Origin: Noviherbaspirillum malthae
GTDB taxonomy: Bacteria; Pseudomonadota; Gammaproteobacteria; Burkholderiales; Burkholderiaceae_D
NCBI RefSeq assembly: GCF_015352985.1
Contig: NZ_JACYXF010000044.1
Location: 1 to 50,922 of the forward strand
Length of the DNA: 50,922 bases
Direction: 5' to 3'
Part shown: positions 1-8,245 of the stretch, piece by piece
Layout of the letters: each line of letters starts with the position of its first letter
How positions within the stretch are numbered: position 1 is the first letter of the stretch
Made by a program: the position numbers and the translations under genes
Notes under the pieces: generated by a model
The model's database searches: none
Seen by the model: only the letters and a program-made list of their open reading frames with translations
Told to the model about the DNA's origin: nothing

Positions 1-111
1 TCACCCGTTCGCCACTCGCCGCCAGACCGAAGTCCGCGCTGCCGTTCGACTTGCATGTGTAAGGCATGCCGCCAGCGTTCAATCTGAGCCAGGATCAAAC
101 TCTTCAGTTCA
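1..111 (-). rRNA. rrs: 16S ribosomal RNA, 5' end only
   Basis: The reverse complement holds the universal 16S start: the 27F primer region (AGAGTTTGATCCTGGCTCAG), then the GAACGCTGGCGGCATGCC block and the first variable-region flank. Transcription runs leftward out of the window, so only about 110 nt of the 5' end are present. The exact mature 5' end near 111 is estimated by comparison with E. coli. The GGCGGCATGCCTTACACATG wording is typical of betaproteobacteria. Confidence 0.97.
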
Positions 112-290
112 ATCTCTGTTGCGCCCTCTCGGGCAACCTCATAAGAGGTGTCGCTCACTCAAAATACTGACAGGTGGCATCTTGCGATGCCGACCTACTT
201 GTTTCTTGTGCGAGCACTTCATATGCTTTGAGCCAATGCAGCTTGCGCTGCCGGCCCGCTTCATCGAGCGCCCACACTTATCGGTTGTTG

Positions 291-304
291 GTTGTTAAAG
301 AACC
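291..304 (-). promoter_or_regulatory. boxA antitermination element of the rRNA leader
   Basis: Read leftward the site is GGTTCTTTAACAAC, close to the bacterial boxA consensus TGCTCTTTAACAA, which binds NusB/S10 on the nascent RNA and keeps polymerase from stopping at Rho sites in rRNA operons. It lies about 180 nt before the mature 16S end, the usual place. It is followed by GATAAGTGTGGGCGCT, a sequence I associate with betaproteobacterial rRNA leaders. Confidence 0.8.
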
Positions 305-458
305 TTGCCTGACAGAGCGTCGTGTCTGTCGCCGTCCTATCTATATAGGATGCGGCTGCCGGGTTTCAAGAGTCAGTCAAACATCTGCTGCCCTTTACCG
401 CCCTTGTTGCTCCCTGTCGCTTCGCGCTTTGTTTGCTGCGTTTCGCGACGGGAGCCGA

Positions 459-487
459 ACTATAGCAAAGCCCTCTGCATCTGCCAA
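459..487 (-). promoter_or_regulatory. Sigma70 promoter of the rRNA operon
   Basis: On the minus strand a -35 box TTGGCA (482-487) and a -10 box TATAGT (459-464) are separated by exactly 17 bp. A GC-rich stretch follows the -10 box (TTCGGCTCCCG), which is the discriminator type linked to stringent control of rRNA promoters. The boxes and spacing are seen directly; the regulatory reading is general knowledge of rRNA promoters. Confidence 0.7.
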
Positions 488-768
488 GCACTTTTTCGCA
501 TACAACAGAAAAATGGGCTTTCAGCCAGTGAAGATTGCAATAAGAGTAATTCACTTCTCATGAATAGACGCATGACCGCGTGCTCAAGGGGATTGCGGCG
601 TTACCTCAATTTAAGCCGCAGCCTGGCAGGACCGCTGCACTTCTGCACCGTGCCTTTGTACTGCGTAAACTTTTAAGTACTACACGGCAAGCGGTGCTCA
701 TTGATCGCTTGCTTCCTGTTATGCATCAAGCGGGAGACAGGGGTGCTGCATAAACTTAAAAAATTTAT

Positions 769-1992
769 ATGAATCCTATTCTGCATATGCTGCTGCAGGC
801 AGCGCCAGCTTCTTCAACCTCTGACGGAAAAGGGAATCAATTGAAAAACGTTGCTATAGTCGGAGCAGGATTTTCCGGGGCGGTTATTGCTCATGAACTT
901 GCAAAAGCCGGTTACCACCTCAGCGTCTTCGATTCGCGTAGTCATGTAGCGGGCAATTGCCATTCAGCCCGCGATCCGGAAACCGGTGTCATGATCCATA
1001 CATACGGGCCTCACATTTTTCATACCAGCAATGAAAAAGTATGGGAGTACGTGCAGCGTTTCGACGAATTCATGCCTTTTACCAACCGAGTAAAGGCGAT
1101 TACCAAAGGCAAGGTATTTTCGCTGCCGGTAAATCTACTTACTATCAACCAGTTCTTCGGCAAGACCTTCAACCCGAAGGAAGCCGAAGAATTCATGAAA
1201 ACCATCGGCGATCAGAGCATTGCTGAGCCCCAGACATTCGAGGAGCAGGCGCTGCGGTTCGTGGGAAAAGATCTCTACGAGGCGTTCTTCAAGGGTTACA
1301 CCAGCAAGCAATGGGGACTTCATCCCTCGGAGTTACCCGCCAGCATTCTCAAGCGCCTGCCTGTACGTTTTAATTACGACGACAACTATTACGCGAGCAC
1401 TTACCAGGGCATGCCGAAAAACGGCTACACCTACATCGTCGAAAAAATGCTTGATCATCCAAATATCAAACTGCAGCTGAACACGACATTCGAGCGTTCG
1501 GCAGCCGGGGACTACGATCACGTTTTTTACAGCGGTCCGATCGATACCTGGTTCGGCTACAGTCAGGGACGCCTTGGGTATCGCACGCTGGATTTTCATG
1601 CTGAAACCCATACGGGCGACTATCAAGGAAATGCCGTTCTGAATTACTGCGATGAAGACGTGCCCTGGACCCGCATTTCAGAACACAAACACTTCTCGCC
1701 ATGGGAGTCACATGAGAAAACCGTGATCTTCAAAGAATTCAGCCGTTACTGCGAAGAGAACGATATACCGTATTATCCTATCAGGCTGGTCAAGGATAAG
1801 TCACAGCTGAAGCAATACATCGAACTGGCTCAGGCGGAACGCAACATCACTTTCGTCGGACGCCTGGGCACATACCGATATCTGGACATGCACGTCACGA
1901 TCGCGGAAGCTCTGGACGTTGCGGAACGGTTCCTATCCGCAGCTCAAAGTAATCAGCAGATGCCGGCCTTCAACATCAACCCATTGGGATAG
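769..1992 (+). CDS. glf: UDP-galactopyranose mutase
   Basis: This FAD enzyme interconverts UDP-galactopyranose and UDP-galactofuranose in the cytosol, supplying galactofuranose for surface polysaccharides. The Rossmann start VAIVGAGFSG lies near residue 28. Family blocks follow: TYGPHIFHTSN, YTSKQWGLHP, RFNYDDNYY, GNAVLNYCDEDVPWTRISEHKHF and the C-terminal RLGTYRYLDMH. Length is 407 residues from the ATG at 769, longer than the roughly 370-390 usual. The first 24 residues are Ser/Ala-rich and look unrelated to the fold, so the TTG at 841, preceded by AAAAGGGA, may be the true start (383 residues). The gene stands alone; no glycosyltransferase neighbour is visible. Confidence 0.93.
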   Translation: MNPILHMLLQAAPASSTSDGKGNQLKNVAIVGAGFSGAVIAHELAKAGYHLSVFDSRSHVAGNCHSARDPETGVMIHTYGPHIFHTSNEKVWEYVQRFDEFMPFTNRVKAITKGKVFSLPVNLLTINQFFGKTFNPKEAEEFMKTIGDQSIAEPQTFEEQALRFVGKDLYEAFFKGYTSKQWGLHPSELPASILKRLPVRFNYDDNYYASTYQGMPKNGYTYIVEKMLDHPNIKLQLNTTFERSAAGDYDHVFYSGPIDTWFGYSQGRLGYRTLDFHAETHTGDYQGNAVLNYCDEDVPWTRISEHKHFSPWESHEKTVIFKEFSRYCEENDIPYYPIRLVKDKSQLKQYIELAQAERNITFVGRLGTYRYLDMHVTIAEALDVAERFLSAAQSNQQMPAFNINPLG

Positions 1993-2057
1993 CCGCTTCG
2001 AGCGAAAGCAATGGATATGAGCCGAAACAGGGCCTCGGCTCATGCATTCGTGCCAGC

Positions 2058-2294
2058 CTAGCTGTCCTGCCGGGGCAAGCCGTGCTGTCCGGAAGTATCT
2101 GGTTGAATGGGATCGGTCATGTCTCTGGCTACGCTCGTCTCCGGGCGATGGAAAGCATAGATCCGGGCACGTTGCCGCTCAGGAAGCATGTCTGCAACAC
2201 CATCGGAGAGCATCGCAGAGAGCGACGCAATTTTGGTTTCGGCGTACTTCGCTCGAATCTTTCCTTGCAAAGGAATTACTTGGCACTTGCTCAT
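2058..2294 (-). CDS. Small unknown protein, divergent from the next gene
   Basis: This is a 78-residue frame with no family I recognise. It is basic at the front (MSKCQVIPLQGKIRAKYAET) and has an amphipathic middle. The case for a real gene is positional: GGAGAG sits 5 nt before the ATG, and a TATACT -10-like box at 2323-2328 lies upstream together with a perfect palindrome at 2342-2358. The gene reads toward glf and ends 66 bp from its stop. It could still be a chance frame; codon-bias scoring would help decide. Confidence 0.4.
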   Translation of the reverse strand: MSKCQVIPLQGKIRAKYAETKIASLSAMLSDGVADMLPERQRARIYAFHRPETSVARDMTDPIQPDTSGQHGLPRQDS

Positions 2295-2322
2295 CCGCTC
2301 TCTCCCAGAAGATAGAAATTGC

Positions 2323-2358
2323 AGTATAGAACCGGGGTGACAATGTCACTGTGACATT
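2323..2358 (-). promoter_or_regulatory. Candidate divergent promoter with 17-bp palindromic operator
   Basis: Positions 2342-2358 read AATGTCACTGTGACATT, a perfect palindrome around the central T. Toward the leftward gene, GTGACA (2344-2349, inside the palindrome) and TATACT (2323-2328) have 15-bp spacing and resemble a -35/-10 pair. The palindrome also lies about 115 bp before the rightward gene at 2472. A dimeric repressor bound here would cover the leftward -35 region. The protein that binds is unknown. Confidence 0.45.
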
Positions 2359-2471
2359 TTGTATCCCAGTCAATGCTGTCTGGTGCCGCGGGAGAATTGC
2401 GAGAACTGCTTTTGCAGTATTACGGTCTGACCGGTATTGCGATGTTATTTGCACTTTGGAAGGAATCGACC

Positions 2472-2843
2472 ATGCAAGTCGCTCAGTTGGAAGAAATTGC
2501 CGAACGCCTGCGTTCCCTGAAGTCCCGTTTGCAGAATTTATCCGGATCGCCGGAACAGCCTTTGAATGAGGATAGCGAATATGTTCAGGCAGCCAAAGAA
2601 TGCGACTTCATGCTCCCGTCTCCTCTCACGCTAGGTACGCTTTCGGAAACGGTCGAGCGAAAACTTCAAAACGTCTCCATTTTGATGGAGCGGGCACGCA
2701 GCCATGAATCACTGCCCGAGGACGCTCAAGCGGCAGCGGAGCAGGAATACACTATGTCTGATGAAGACTATTCATTGAACCATGCACAACATATGGCAGA
2801 CAGCACACATGGTACGCACAGTGAGGGACACGGTCGCCGTTAA
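2472..2843 (+). CDS. Small acidic protein of unknown function
   Basis: This 123-residue frame has no domain I recognise. The first half is helical and probably a coiled coil (residues 1-30, LEEIAERLRSLKSRLQNL). The C-terminus is acidic and His/Ser/Gly-rich, probably disordered. The ATG at 2472 is chosen because GGAAGGA lies 7 nt upstream. An in-frame ATG at 2373 would add 33 residues but has no ribosome binding site. No membrane segment or signal peptide is visible. The gene is monocistronic, with about 400 bp of spacer behind it. Confidence 0.6.
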   Translation: MQVAQLEEIAERLRSLKSRLQNLSGSPEQPLNEDSEYVQAAKECDFMLPSPLTLGTLSETVERKLQNVSILMERARSHESLPEDAQAAAEQEYTMSDEDYSLNHAQHMADSTHGTHSEGHGRR

Positions 2844-3252
2844 GCAGATTTTCTGCTGCAGGATTCTGTCATCGTCCATGATTCAGTGGACGTGAAAGGC
2901 GAGGCCATCTGATCACGCGCGTCAGTTTTAACGTTTGACTGACCATAGTCAATGCGGGCATCCGACTTGATGTCTCAAGTCCTTGGGTACCTTTATCCGC
3001 GCCTTCGCCGTCCTTCCTAAAATTTCAATAAAGAAAACTGTCTCTCACCTTTAATACATTAATTTGGCATTGCTACAACCGTTTAAAACGAACTAACCGT
3101 CGCTTTCAATTTGCACTCAGGGTTCATGTTGACTCATCCGGCATTGGTCGACCAGCCGGCTCCATAACTAGCCGTTCGCGGTTAGTTCAGAACACTTTCC
3201 AAACCTGCGAACTTTGGCGACAATACCTCTACCGACATAGCAGACTCGTGAA
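2844..3252. other. Intergenic spacer, AT-richer, no gene seen
   Basis: No convincing open frame lies in these 409 bp. A small hairpin (GCAGA-TTT-TCTGC, 2844-2856) directly follows the preceding stop codon and may help transcript ending, but no clear T-run follows. The remainder is AT-rich and may hold the promoter of the recombinase gene; I could not pick a clear -35/-10 pair. Confidence 0.4.
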
Positions 3253-4311
3253 GTGGCTTCCATGACTATTCCCTTGTTTCCAGAGCAGGATAAAGCGACA
3301 CTCGAAGAAAAATTGCGCGAGTACTTTAGGGCATGGGTCGATTACCGGGCTCGCTCGGGCTCGACGGCTCGCAGCGAACGGCCGTTGAAAGACGAATCTG
3401 CGACGGTCTACCAGGAGATGTGGCACGCGTTTGCCGCTTATTGCGCAACGCGGAACCTAGATACACCCAGCATCGAAGCGGCGGATATCAAGACTTTTCT
3501 TGCATTGCGCGGCGCAGGAAATGCGAATGGGCGTCCCAGACCGAGCAGCAAGGGGCAGGAACTTTCCCCGCGTTATGCGTGGCGCATGCTGACATTGATT
3601 GACCGCGTCACGCGCTTCCAGGCGCAGCGCGATGGGGCAACCCCTAATCGCGCCGCAAGCGAATTGCTGCAATTGAATGAATACCGCTATGCGAACGCTA
3701 GCCATCGCGATCCTTTGCCGGACTACTGCACGGAAGCGCAAGCGAAGCGGCTCATTGGCTACCTGACCGAGGTCAGACATCCCGAGTCGGCAGAAGGTCC
3801 GCTCACATGGAAAGAGCTGAGAGACCGGACAGCCGTCGCCTTGATGCTTGGTGCGGGTCTTACGCCGGGCGACGTACGGGTTCTTTCCTTGGATGGTATT
3901 GCCATTGCTGGCGGGCGCAAGGTCGGCGTGCCATGGAAACTTGCGCTGCCGGGCAACGGCAATGCTCCGCCGCGAGAAACACCGGTCGCCGAATGGGCTG
4001 GGCGCCAGCTGGCTCTCTGGTTATCCGTCAGGGATGCACAAGGGATTGCCGGGGAGCTCGTTTTCCCGTCCACCCGGTCCGGCAAACCTTGGTCGCATAC
4101 CGGTTGCTATGAATCGTGCAAGGCGGTGCTGTCAGGAGCCGGCATGGGGGACGAGAGCGGCGGGGTTTTCAAGCTGCGCCATACCTTTGCCCTGCGCCAG
4201 CTGGCAAAGGGAAAAACAGAAGCGGAGGTGGCGCGCTGGCTGGGAATACTGGACATCAACAGCATGACCCGCTACCGGCACGTTCTTCCCAATCAAGTGG
4301 ATGTGGTGTAG
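3253..4311 (+). CDS. Tyrosine recombinase-like protein with a degenerate active site
   Basis: This 352-residue protein has the lambda-integrase fold: an N-terminal SAM-like DNA-binding region (about 20-170) and a C-terminal catalytic region (about 190-345). The family normally cuts DNA through Arg-Lys-His-Arg-His-Tyr. Here the first arginine position is Thr204 (GAGLTPGDV, usually GLR), the HxxR motif is FKLR with Phe306 replacing His, and the LGH motif is LGI with Ile332 replacing His. Arg309 and Tyr341 remain, at the normal 32-residue distance. It may bind DNA without efficient cleavage. No phage or integron neighbours are visible. Start: ATG 3253, or 3262. Confidence 0.85.
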   Translation: MASMTIPLFPEQDKATLEEKLREYFRAWVDYRARSGSTARSERPLKDESATVYQEMWHAFAAYCATRNLDTPSIEAADIKTFLALRGAGNANGRPRPSSKGQELSPRYAWRMLTLIDRVTRFQAQRDGATPNRAASELLQLNEYRYANASHRDPLPDYCTEAQAKRLIGYLTEVRHPESAEGPLTWKELRDRTAVALMLGAGLTPGDVRVLSLDGIAIAGGRKVGVPWKLALPGNGNAPPRETPVAEWAGRQLALWLSVRDAQGIAGELVFPSTRSGKPWSHTGCYESCKAVLSGAGMGDESGGVFKLRHTFALRQLAKGKTEAEVARWLGILDINSMTRYRHVLPNQVDVV

Positions 4312-4333
4312 CAGGAAATGAAATCATGCGAAA

Positions 4334-5503
4334 TCATGCCGCGTCGCTTGCTGCCATCTGCGGCAGCGTCGATTCGAAAGATGTTCGATATTGATTCTTG
4401 CCGGCCCGCTTGGCATCGTACATGAGCTGATCTGCGCATTCCAGGAGGGATTCCGGCGAAAGCATGCCATCGCCGGAGTGAATGCAAATACCGAGACTGC
4501 CCGTGATGCGCAGATCCGGATGTCCGGGTATGTGCAAAGCGCCGATGGCTTGCAGCACTTTGCGCGCAATCCATTCCGCTTCTTCGGCGGCATGCAGCCC
4601 GGAGACAAGGATTGCGAATTCATCGCCGCCGATGCGAGCAATGCTGTCGGATTCACGCAAGGACTTTCGGATGTGCCTCGCCACCTGCCGCAGAAGTTCA
4701 TCGCCGGCGTTGTGCCCAGCAGCGTCGTTCACTGCCTTGAATCCATCAAGATCAAGCAGCATCACCGCGCAATTGGTGGGCCTGTTTCCCGACGTGCGTG
4801 TCAGTGCCTCCTCAAAACCGACACGATTCAGTACGCCGGTAAGCGAATCTGTTTTGGACGCCGTTTCTAGGGCCTGCGCACGGCGCTGCAGCTCCCTGCG
4901 TCCGCGCGCAATCTGTTCCGATACCAGCGCCGCCTGCCAGGGAATGACCAGTATTGCAAGTACTACCCCGATCGAGAGCAGCGGAACGCTTTGCCAATAC
5001 GGTGACAGGATGCATGCTGCCGCGACCAGCACGGCACCCGTCAGGGAAGCGATTTTTGCGAAATAAATCCCACCTACCAGGCCGCACCCGATGGATACGC
5101 TGATCGGAGCCCACAACACCGGTGCCATGAACTCTCCGCCGATCAGCATTGCTGATGCGATTGCAGCCTGATCCACCAGGATGGAAACATTCAGACGGGT
5201 TTTCAGTCTGAGCACGGCGTGGCTGCAGACAACGATCCAGCCTACGGCAAAACAAAAATAGCCGCCGATCAGGACCAGCAGCGGTATGCTTGGCTTCGAC
5301 GGCAGATAGAACACGGCAACGAGTGCGTAAAGCATGAAGATGCAGACAGCGAGCAATCGAAATGCTGCCTGGCCGCTCTCGATGCTGAGGGCGGAAATGG
5401 AAGCTCGGATAGGCAGCGGTCGATTCAAGGCATTCATTGCAAGCTCAAATAATTTGCCGAAGCGCAATGATTTTATGCGGTAGCTCCTTGAACCGCCTCC
5501 CAT
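4334..5503 (-). CDS. Membrane diguanylate cyclase (GGDEF)
   Basis: This enzyme makes cyclic di-GMP from two GTP at the inner membrane. About six hydrophobic segments fill residues 45-200, and a short helical linker leads into a GGDEF domain (about 220-375). The active site is intact (ARIGGDEFAILVSG). The inhibitory I-site is present as RESD exactly five residues before GGDEF, so product feedback is likely. The membrane part is not a sensor family I can name; it may be MASE-like. Start is uncertain: ATG 5503 (389 residues) or ATG 5437 (367 residues), neither with a clear ribosome binding site. Its stop lies 22 bp from the convergent recombinase gene. Confidence 0.9.
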   Translation of the reverse strand: MGGGSRSYRIKSLRFGKLFELAMNALNRPLPIRASISALSIESGQAAFRLLAVCIFMLYALVAVFYLPSKPSIPLLVLIGGYFCFAVGWIVVCSHAVLRLKTRLNVSILVDQAAIASAMLIGGEFMAPVLWAPISVSIGCGLVGGIYFAKIASLTGAVLVAAACILSPYWQSVPLLSIGVVLAILVIPWQAALVSEQIARGRRELQRRAQALETASKTDSLTGVLNRVGFEEALTRTSGNRPTNCAVMLLDLDGFKAVNDAAGHNAGDELLRQVARHIRKSLRESDSIARIGGDEFAILVSGLHAAEEAEWIARKVLQAIGALHIPGHPDLRITGSLGICIHSGDGMLSPESLLECADQLMYDAKRAGKNQYRTSFESTLPQMAASDAA

Positions 5504-6033
5504 AAACTAGGGGGATAAAAACATATTTCTTTGTGCAATTTTTGTTCTTCTTATTTGTTTTCCGCACTCTTGTTCGCTGACATGTCCTGCCAGAGAGCTT
5601 TCGGGTTGACTGGACTCGGCGAGCCGGAGATGATTTGCCTGCGGAACAAGGCGTGGTGACGCGACATGGCGAGCTCGGCGCCCCCGGGCCATGGCAAGGA
5701 GGAATCGGCGTCCCCACATAACGCGGTGCCGCTGGCAAATCGACCGGCATCGACAGTACAGTCAACCCGAAAGCGCTCTTTCAAGACCTTTCCAAGGTGA
5801 ATTTCCGGTAATTATCGGACATTGATTCCCGTCAAACTTGGTGCGGCAATCTGCCTGCCAAAGCCTGATTCCCCATGATTGGATTAACCGTTCCCATGTC
5901 CATGGGATCAGTCGCCAAGGCTTACTCGCTATACTCGTTTGCGCGGGCAAGCAAAACCACGAGTGGCAAATGCCAGACGACTGCAAACCAAGTCATTCAC
6001 ATCACCAACGGCTCGCAACTACTGGGAATCGTT
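5504..6033. other. Intergenic region without a supported gene
   Basis: These 530 bp separate the divergent diguanylate cyclase and NTF2-like genes. A T-rich tract (5525-5575) lies in the expected promoter zone of the cyclase gene. Overlapping short frames on both strands lack ribosome binding sites. The open frame of the next gene extends left to 5875, but the added residues resemble no domain. Confidence 0.4.
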
Positions 6034-6513
6034 ATGGAGTCCATGAACTTGTGTCGGCGCTATCTCGCTGCCATCAATTCGTCAAGCTTGGCCGACGTTC
6101 TTGCCTTGTTTGAATCCGAAAACGCGCCCATTCTGTCGCCAGCACATGGCCTTATGCCTGCCAGTGCCTACTTTCCCAAATTGTTCGGCAATAGCGAAAC
6201 ATCCATCGTTCGCATCCGCCATGTGTTCGAGGCACTCGCGCAGGGGCCGTCCATTGCCCTACATTATCATCACACGAGAATCAGCACCTGCGGCCAGGTC
6301 ACCGAGTTTGACGGTGTCGACATTTTCGAATTCAGCGAGAGCCGGGAGAAATTCAAGAAACTGACGGTGATCTACGATCCCACAAAGATCTCGGTAAGCA
6401 GGCCGGACACCAAATTCAACCCCGGCGTCATGTTCAGACCTTCGACGACGGGCGACGAAACCCGCCGCTGCAACTTCGAACTGAACTTCGACTCGCCGCG
6501 GCAGGAAGCATGA
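6034..6513 (+). CDS. NTF2-like (SnoaL-type) protein
   Basis: This 159-residue protein has the layout of the NTF2-like superfamily: N-terminal helices (MNLCRRYLAAINSSSLADVLALF) then a curved sheet. Members include ketosteroid isomerases, polyketide cyclases and non-catalytic binding proteins, so substrate and reaction cannot be named. No signal peptide is visible. The ATG at 6034 fits the usual start of the fold; the frame is open back to 5875 but the extra residues look non-domain. It is convergent with the OYE gene, with an inverted repeat in between. Confidence 0.65.
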   Translation: MESMNLCRRYLAAINSSSLADVLALFESENAPILSPAHGLMPASAYFPKLFGNSETSIVRIRHVFEALAQGPSIALHYHHTRISTCGQVTEFDGVDIFEFSESREKFKKLTVIYDPTKISVSRPDTKFNPGVMFRPSTTGDETRRCNFELNFDSPRQEA

Positions 6514-6518
6514 CACAA

Positions 6519-6555
6519 GCCGCTCCGCCGCAGAGGTAGTCCCGGGCGGAGCGGC
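6519..6555. terminator. Inverted repeat between convergent genes
   Basis: GCCGCTCCGCC (6519-6529) pairs perfectly with GGCGGAGCGGC (6545-6555), an 11-bp GC-rich stem with a 15-nt loop. It sits 5 bp after one stop codon and 7 bp from the convergent one, as expected of a shared terminator. There is no T-run on either side, so it may act with Rho or protect RNA ends. Confidence 0.55.
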
Positions 6556-6562
6556 ATGGGAG

Positions 6563-7633
6563 TCAGGCGGCAGCCGTATCGGCTAACGCCGGATAGTCAA
6601 CGTAGCCTTCGGGCGAAGGATGATAGAAAGTCTCGGGCTTGGGCGCGTTCAACGGCGCGCCGATATGGAAGCGCCGCGGCAGGTCGGGGTTCGCGATGAA
6701 CAGTTGTCCGAAAGCGGCCGCGTCGGCCTCTCCCGATGCAATCAGGCTCTCGGCACTTTCCCGGGTCATTTTTTCGTTGGCGATATACACGCCGCCGAAT
6801 GCCTCCTTGAGCTGAGGGCCGATCCGGTTGTCGCCAAGGGATTCGCGCGCGCAGATGAATGCAATCTTGCGCTTGCCCAGCTCGCGCGCCACATATCCGA
6901 AAGTCGCTGCAGGGTTTGAATCTCCCATGCTGTGCGCATCGCCGCGCGGTGCCAGATGCATGCCGACGCGGCCGGCGCCCCAGACCTCGATGCATGCGTC
7001 GGTGATCTCGAGCAGCAGGCGAGCGCGGTTTTCTATGCTTCCGCCATAGGCGTCGGTACGCTTGTTGGTGCTGTCCTGCAGGAACTGGTCCAGCAGATAG
7101 CCGTTGGCGCCATGGATTTCAACACCGTCGAATCCCGCCAGCTTGGCGTTTTCCGCACCCTTGCGATAGGCCGCAACGATGCCCGGAATCTCATCAAGAG
7201 CCAGTTCGCGCGGGGTGACGTAGGCACGCTTCGGACGGACCAGGCTGACGTGGCCCGATGCAGCGATCGCGCTCGGCGCAACAGGCAATTCGCCGTTGAG
7301 AAATACCGGGTCGGAAATGCGCCCGACATGCCAGAGCTGCAGCACGATGCGTCCGCCGGCCGCATGCACGGCTTCTGTGACCTTCTTCCAGCCGGCGACC
7401 TGCTCGTCGGACCAGATGCCGGGCGTATCGGCATAGCCGACACCCTGCGGTGTGACTGCAGTCGCTTCCGAAATGATCAGGCCTGCCGAAGCGCGCTGTA
7501 CATAGTACTGGGCCATGAGCGCATTGGGAATGCGCCCTTCCCCTACGGCGCGCGAACGCGTCAGCGGCGCCATGATGATGCGGTTGGGCAGGTTCAGGTC
7601 ACCTGCCTGGAGCGGATCGAACAAAGTCGTCAT
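6563..7633 (-). CDS. Old Yellow Enzyme family NADH:flavin oxidoreductase (NemA-like)
   Basis: This FMN enzyme of 356 residues reduces activated C=C bonds (enones, maleimides) or nitro groups with NAD(P)H. Family signs are the start LFDPLQAGDLNLPNRIIMAPLTRSRA, LQLWHVGR, the His/Asn substrate-anchoring motif HGANGYLLDQFLQDSTN and the phosphate-binding region near AFGQLFIANPDL. The frame runs to 7705, but the ATG at 7633 fits family starts and has AGAGG 6 nt upstream. It lies 55 bp behind an arsR-family gene in the same direction. OYE genes are often paired with a repressor that senses reactive electrophiles, so the pair is probably an electrophile-inducible operon. Its exact substrate is unknown. 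Confidence 0.93.
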   Translation of the reverse strand: MTTLFDPLQAGDLNLPNRIIMAPLTRSRAVGEGRIPNALMAQYYVQRASAGLIISEATAVTPQGVGYADTPGIWSDEQVAGWKKVTEAVHAAGGRIVLQLWHVGRISDPVFLNGELPVAPSAIAASGHVSLVRPKRAYVTPRELALDEIPGIVAAYRKGAENAKLAGFDGVEIHGANGYLLDQFLQDSTNKRTDAYGGSIENRARLLLEITDACIEVWGAGRVGMHLAPRGDAHSMGDSNPAATFGYVARELGKRKIAFICARESLGDNRIGPQLKEAFGGVYIANEKMTRESAESLIASGEADAAAFGQLFIANPDLPRRFHIGAPLNAPKPETFYHPSPEGYVDYPALADTAAA

Positions 7634-7688
7634 AAAACCTCTTGTCTGTGTGTCTGTGTATTTGATGGCTGTGGCAAACGCAACTGCA

Positions 7689-8021
7689 TCATGCCGGCGC
7701 GTCATGCGGATTCGGCGGACTGCTCAATAGCGCAACGTTCATGTACTCGAGAAAAGCCTCGATCACGGCTTCGTTTCTCCTGAAGAAAACCCATTGACCC
7801 TCACGCACGCTGGTAATCAGGCCAGCCCTTTGCAGAACCGCAAGATGCGCAGATACCGTGGATTGCGACAGCCCGGTTCGCTGGTCGATCAGCCCCGCGC
7901 ATACGCCCAGGGCGAGCGGATGCGCCTGATGTGCGAAATACTGCTCCGGCGTCTTCAGCCACTCAAGAATCTGGCGGCGAACCGGGTTGGCCAATGCCTT
8001 GTGAATAACGTCGATGTCCAT
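7689..8021 (-). CDS. ArsR-family transcriptional repressor
   Basis: This 110-residue winged-helix protein carries the ArsR pattern: LANPVRRQILEWL (helix 1-2), GLSQSTVSAHLAVLQRAGLI (recognition helix) and a VREGQWVFFRRNEAVI wing. Cysteine is nearly absent (one Cys, about residue 41), so classical arsenic or cadmium sensing by a Cys pair is unlikely. It precedes the OYE gene on the same strand and probably controls that gene and itself. An inverted repeat ATATCG-N8-CGATAT lies 69 bp upstream of its start (8090-8109) and is the best operator candidate. Confidence 0.9.
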   Translation of the reverse strand: MDIDVIHKALANPVRRQILEWLKTPEQYFAHQAHPLALGVCAGLIDQRTGLSQSTVSAHLAVLQRAGLITSVREGQWVFFRRNEAVIEAFLEYMNVALLSSPPNPHDAPA

Positions 8022-8089
8022 GATAAAAGTTGCGCATGTTCAATGCAGAGCCGTTTGATCAGCGCTTCGGAGAGATGCCGAAATCACGC

Positions 8090-8109
8090 ATATCGCTAAT
8101 TTACGATAT
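8090..8109 (-). promoter_or_regulatory. Candidate ArsR operator
   Basis: ATATCG (8090-8095) and CGATAT (8104-8109) form a perfect 6-bp inverted repeat with an 8-bp AT-rich centre. It lies between the arsR start (8021) and the divergent receiver gene (8246). ArsR-family operators are commonly AT-rich imperfect palindromes of this size. That this ArsR binds it is inferred. Confidence 0.45.
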
Positions 8110-8245
8110 ATCAGAAAACTTTGCTTGCGACCCTATAACCGGCACGTTTGCGCAATCTTAATCTCCGACCCGGCGCGATCGGTTAAAAGATACGCACACT
8201 ATTGAAAACAATTTATTACTCGCCACGGATCCATTTCCCACTGCC

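Larger units (their letters stand above)
112..768 (-). other. rRNA operon leader and upstream region, no protein gene
   Basis: This 657-bp stretch holds the leader of the leftward rRNA operon (about 112-452), its promoter (459-487) and boxA (291-304). From about 490 to 768 there is only AT-richer spacer before glf. Short open frames in all phases here lack ribosome binding sites and look like chance. Confidence 0.7.

Noticed and set aside
5551..5784. 77-residue minus-strand frame upstream of the diguanylate cyclase
   Set aside because: Three frames overlap here, none has a start signal, and composition is not protein-like.
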